A stretch of 6,098 nucleotides of DNA from an uncultured Eubacteriales bacterium (GTDB lineage Bacteria > Bacillota > Clostridia > Oscillospirales > Acutalibacteraceae): contig CAKSNI010000070.1 in the NCBI GenBank assembly GCA_934476025.1, positions 1-6,098 on the forward strand, read 5' to 3'. The notes below the pieces were generated by a model. The model saw only the letters and a list, made by a program, of their open reading frames with translations, made no database searches and was not told the origin of the DNA. Below are positions 4,932-6,098 of the stretch, in pieces (within the stretch, counting starts at the first letter, position 1; each line of letters opens with the position of its first letter). The position numbers and the translations under genes were made by a program.

Positions 4932-5666
4932 ATGGCAGTCGTATCAATGAAACAATTGTTGGAGGCCGGGGTTCATTTCGGCCATCAGACCAGACGCTGG
5001 TGCCCGAAGATGGCGGAGTACATCTTCACGGAAAGAAACGGGATCTATATCATCGATCTCCAGAAAACCGTAAAGAAACTCAATGAAGCCTATCTGTTTG
5101 CCCGGGATATTTCCGCTTCCGGAAAAGATATTCTGTTTGTCGGCACCAAAAAGCAGGCTCAGGATTCGATTAAAGAAGAAGCCATGAACTGCGGGATGCC
5201 GTATGTCAACGCCCGTTGGCTGGGCGGTATGCTTACCAACTTTACCACCATTCGCAAGAGAATCGCCCGTTTGAATCAGCTCCGGAAAATGAAGGAAGAC
5301 GGAACCTTCGATCTGCTTCCGAAGAAGGAAGTTGTTTCCCTGGAACTGGAAATTGAAAAACTGGAAAAATATCTCGGCGGAATTCAGGACATGACCAAAC
5401 TTCCGGGTGCCCTTTTCATCGTCGATCCGCGCAAAGAAAGAATTGCGGTTGCCGAAGCGAAAAAACTCGGAATTCCGATTATTGCCATTGTTGACACCAA
5501 CTGTGATCCGGATGAAATTGATGCCGTGATCCCGGGGAACGATGACGCCATCCGCGCCGTGAAACTGATTGCCGAAACCATCGGTGCCGCCGTGATCGAA
5601 GGCCGTCAGGGCGAACAGGATGCCGCTCAGCCCGAAGAGGCTGCCGAAGAAGCCGCTGCCGAATAA
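4932..5666 (+). CDS. rpsB: 30S ribosomal protein S2
   Basis: S2 is a structural protein of the small ribosomal subunit, added late in assembly near the S1 binding site. The 244 residues are typical (about 230-260). Landmarks are MKQLLEAGVHFGHQTRRWCP (6-25), the first family signature around ARWLGGMLTNFTTI (94-107), a coiled-coil insertion at about 108-150, and the second signature PGALFIVDPRKERIAVAEA (158-176) followed by KKLGIPIIAIVDTNCDPD. The end (from about 226) is an Ala/Glu-rich acidic tail, variable in the family. It is the first gene of the classic rpsB-tsf operon, with tsf starting 43 bases later. Confidence 0.98.
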   Translation: MAVVSMKQLLEAGVHFGHQTRRWCPKMAEYIFTERNGIYIIDLQKTVKKLNEAYLFARDISASGKDILFVGTKKQAQDSIKEEAMNCGMPYVNARWLGGMLTNFTTIRKRIARLNQLRKMKEDGTFDLLPKKEVVSLELEIEKLEKYLGGIQDMTKLPGALFIVDPRKERIAVAEAKKLGIPIIAIVDTNCDPDEIDAVIPGNDDAIRAVKLIAETIGAAVIEGRQGEQDAAQPEEAAEEAAAE

Positions 5667-5709
5667 TTCGGCCGGGCTTTTCGGAACACATATAACAGGA
5701 GGAATTGAA

Positions 5710-6098
5710 ATGGCTTTTACAGCAAAAGATGTACAGGCATTGCGTGAAAAAACCGGCTGCGGTATGATGGACTGCAAAAAGGCTTTGAGCGAATGCGACG
5801 GAAATATGGAGGCCGCGGTTGATTTTCTGAGAGAAAAAGGACTGGCTTCTCAGGCCAAAAAAGCCGGCCGGATTGCCGCCGAAGGTACCGTCAGCGCTGT
5901 TGTGAAAAACGGCGTGGCTGCCATGGTGGAACTCAACTCCGAAACCGACTTCGTTGCCAACGGAGAAAACTTCAAGGCATTGGCTGCCAAAATTGCCGAT
6001 ATCGTTGCCGATCAGAACCCGGCTGATCTCGATGCTCTCAATCAGTGCAAAGAGAACGGTCAGACGGTGGAAGAAATGGTTCAGGAACTGTTTCTGGC
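5710..6098 (+). CDS. tsf: Translation elongation factor Ts, 5' part
   Basis: EF-Ts is the guanine nucleotide exchange factor that recycles EF-Tu-GDP in the cytoplasm. Only the first 129 codons are present; the frame runs off the right edge. The N-terminal UBA-like domain (about 1-45) includes VQALREKTGCGMMDCKKALS, and the core begins with the conserved LNSETDFVAN block (75-84), whose TDFVA inserts next to the nucleotide site of EF-Tu. Three cysteines fall in the first 30 residues. AGGAGG at 5697-5702 lies seven bases before the ATG. It is co-transcribed with rpsB; no terminator is seen in the 43-base gap. Confidence 0.97.
   Translation, partial: MAFTAKDVQALREKTGCGMMDCKKALSECDGNMEAAVDFLREKGLASQAKKAGRIAAEGTVSAVVKNGVAAMVELNSETDFVANGENFKALAAKIADIVADQNPADLDALNQCKENGQTVEEMVQELFL

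Overview
The window looks like chromosomal DNA from a low-to-mid GC Firmicute, most probably a clostridial relative (Oscillospirales-like). This is inferred from the strong AGGAGG ribosome binding sites, TTGnnn/TATAAT-type promoters, the lipoprotein form of the solute-binding protein, and the rsmD-coaD-coiled-coil gene order. It is mostly core genome; no CRISPR array, rRNA, tRNA or transposase is visible.

Layout. (1) Bases 1-440 hold no intact gene: there is a rho-independent terminator (86-132), a decayed 3' end that reads as the C-terminus of a LemA-family protein (about 168-386), and a perfect 23-bp hairpin just after it (392-440). Bases 1-200 on the minus strand also carry two short protein-like tails of unknown origin. 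(2) Bases 441-698 are an AT-rich regulatory region with six copies of TGCATA/TATGCA, two abutting palindromes and a good extended -10 promoter. (3) Bases 699-3034 encode a complete polar amino acid ABC importer: lipoprotein solute-binding protein, permease and ATPase. The last two overlap by 11 bases, and a hairpin separates the first two. (4) A strong bidirectional terminator (3039-3075) lies between convergent operons. (5) On the minus strand, read from 4639 down to 3087, are rsmD, coaD (GTGA overlap) and a small coiled-coil protein. (6) A 292-base divergent intergenic region (4640-4931) has one promoter for rsmD and one for rpsB, with roughly helically phased A/T tracts between them. (7) rpsB and the first 129 codons of tsf run off the right edge.

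How they work together. The importer genes form one self-contained uptake system: the binding protein captures an amino acid outside the membrane, and the permease and ATPase dimers move it inward. One palindrome upstream has ArgR-box geometry, so a basic amino acid such as arginine is a plausible but unproven substrate. The right half is housekeeping: ribosomal protein S2 and elongation factor Ts, facing a 16S rRNA methyltransferase and a coenzyme A biosynthesis enzyme. The points most worth a second look are the TGCATA operator cluster, the truncated lemA end with its mosaic left flank, the rpsB leader and the uncharacterised coiled-coil protein after coaD.
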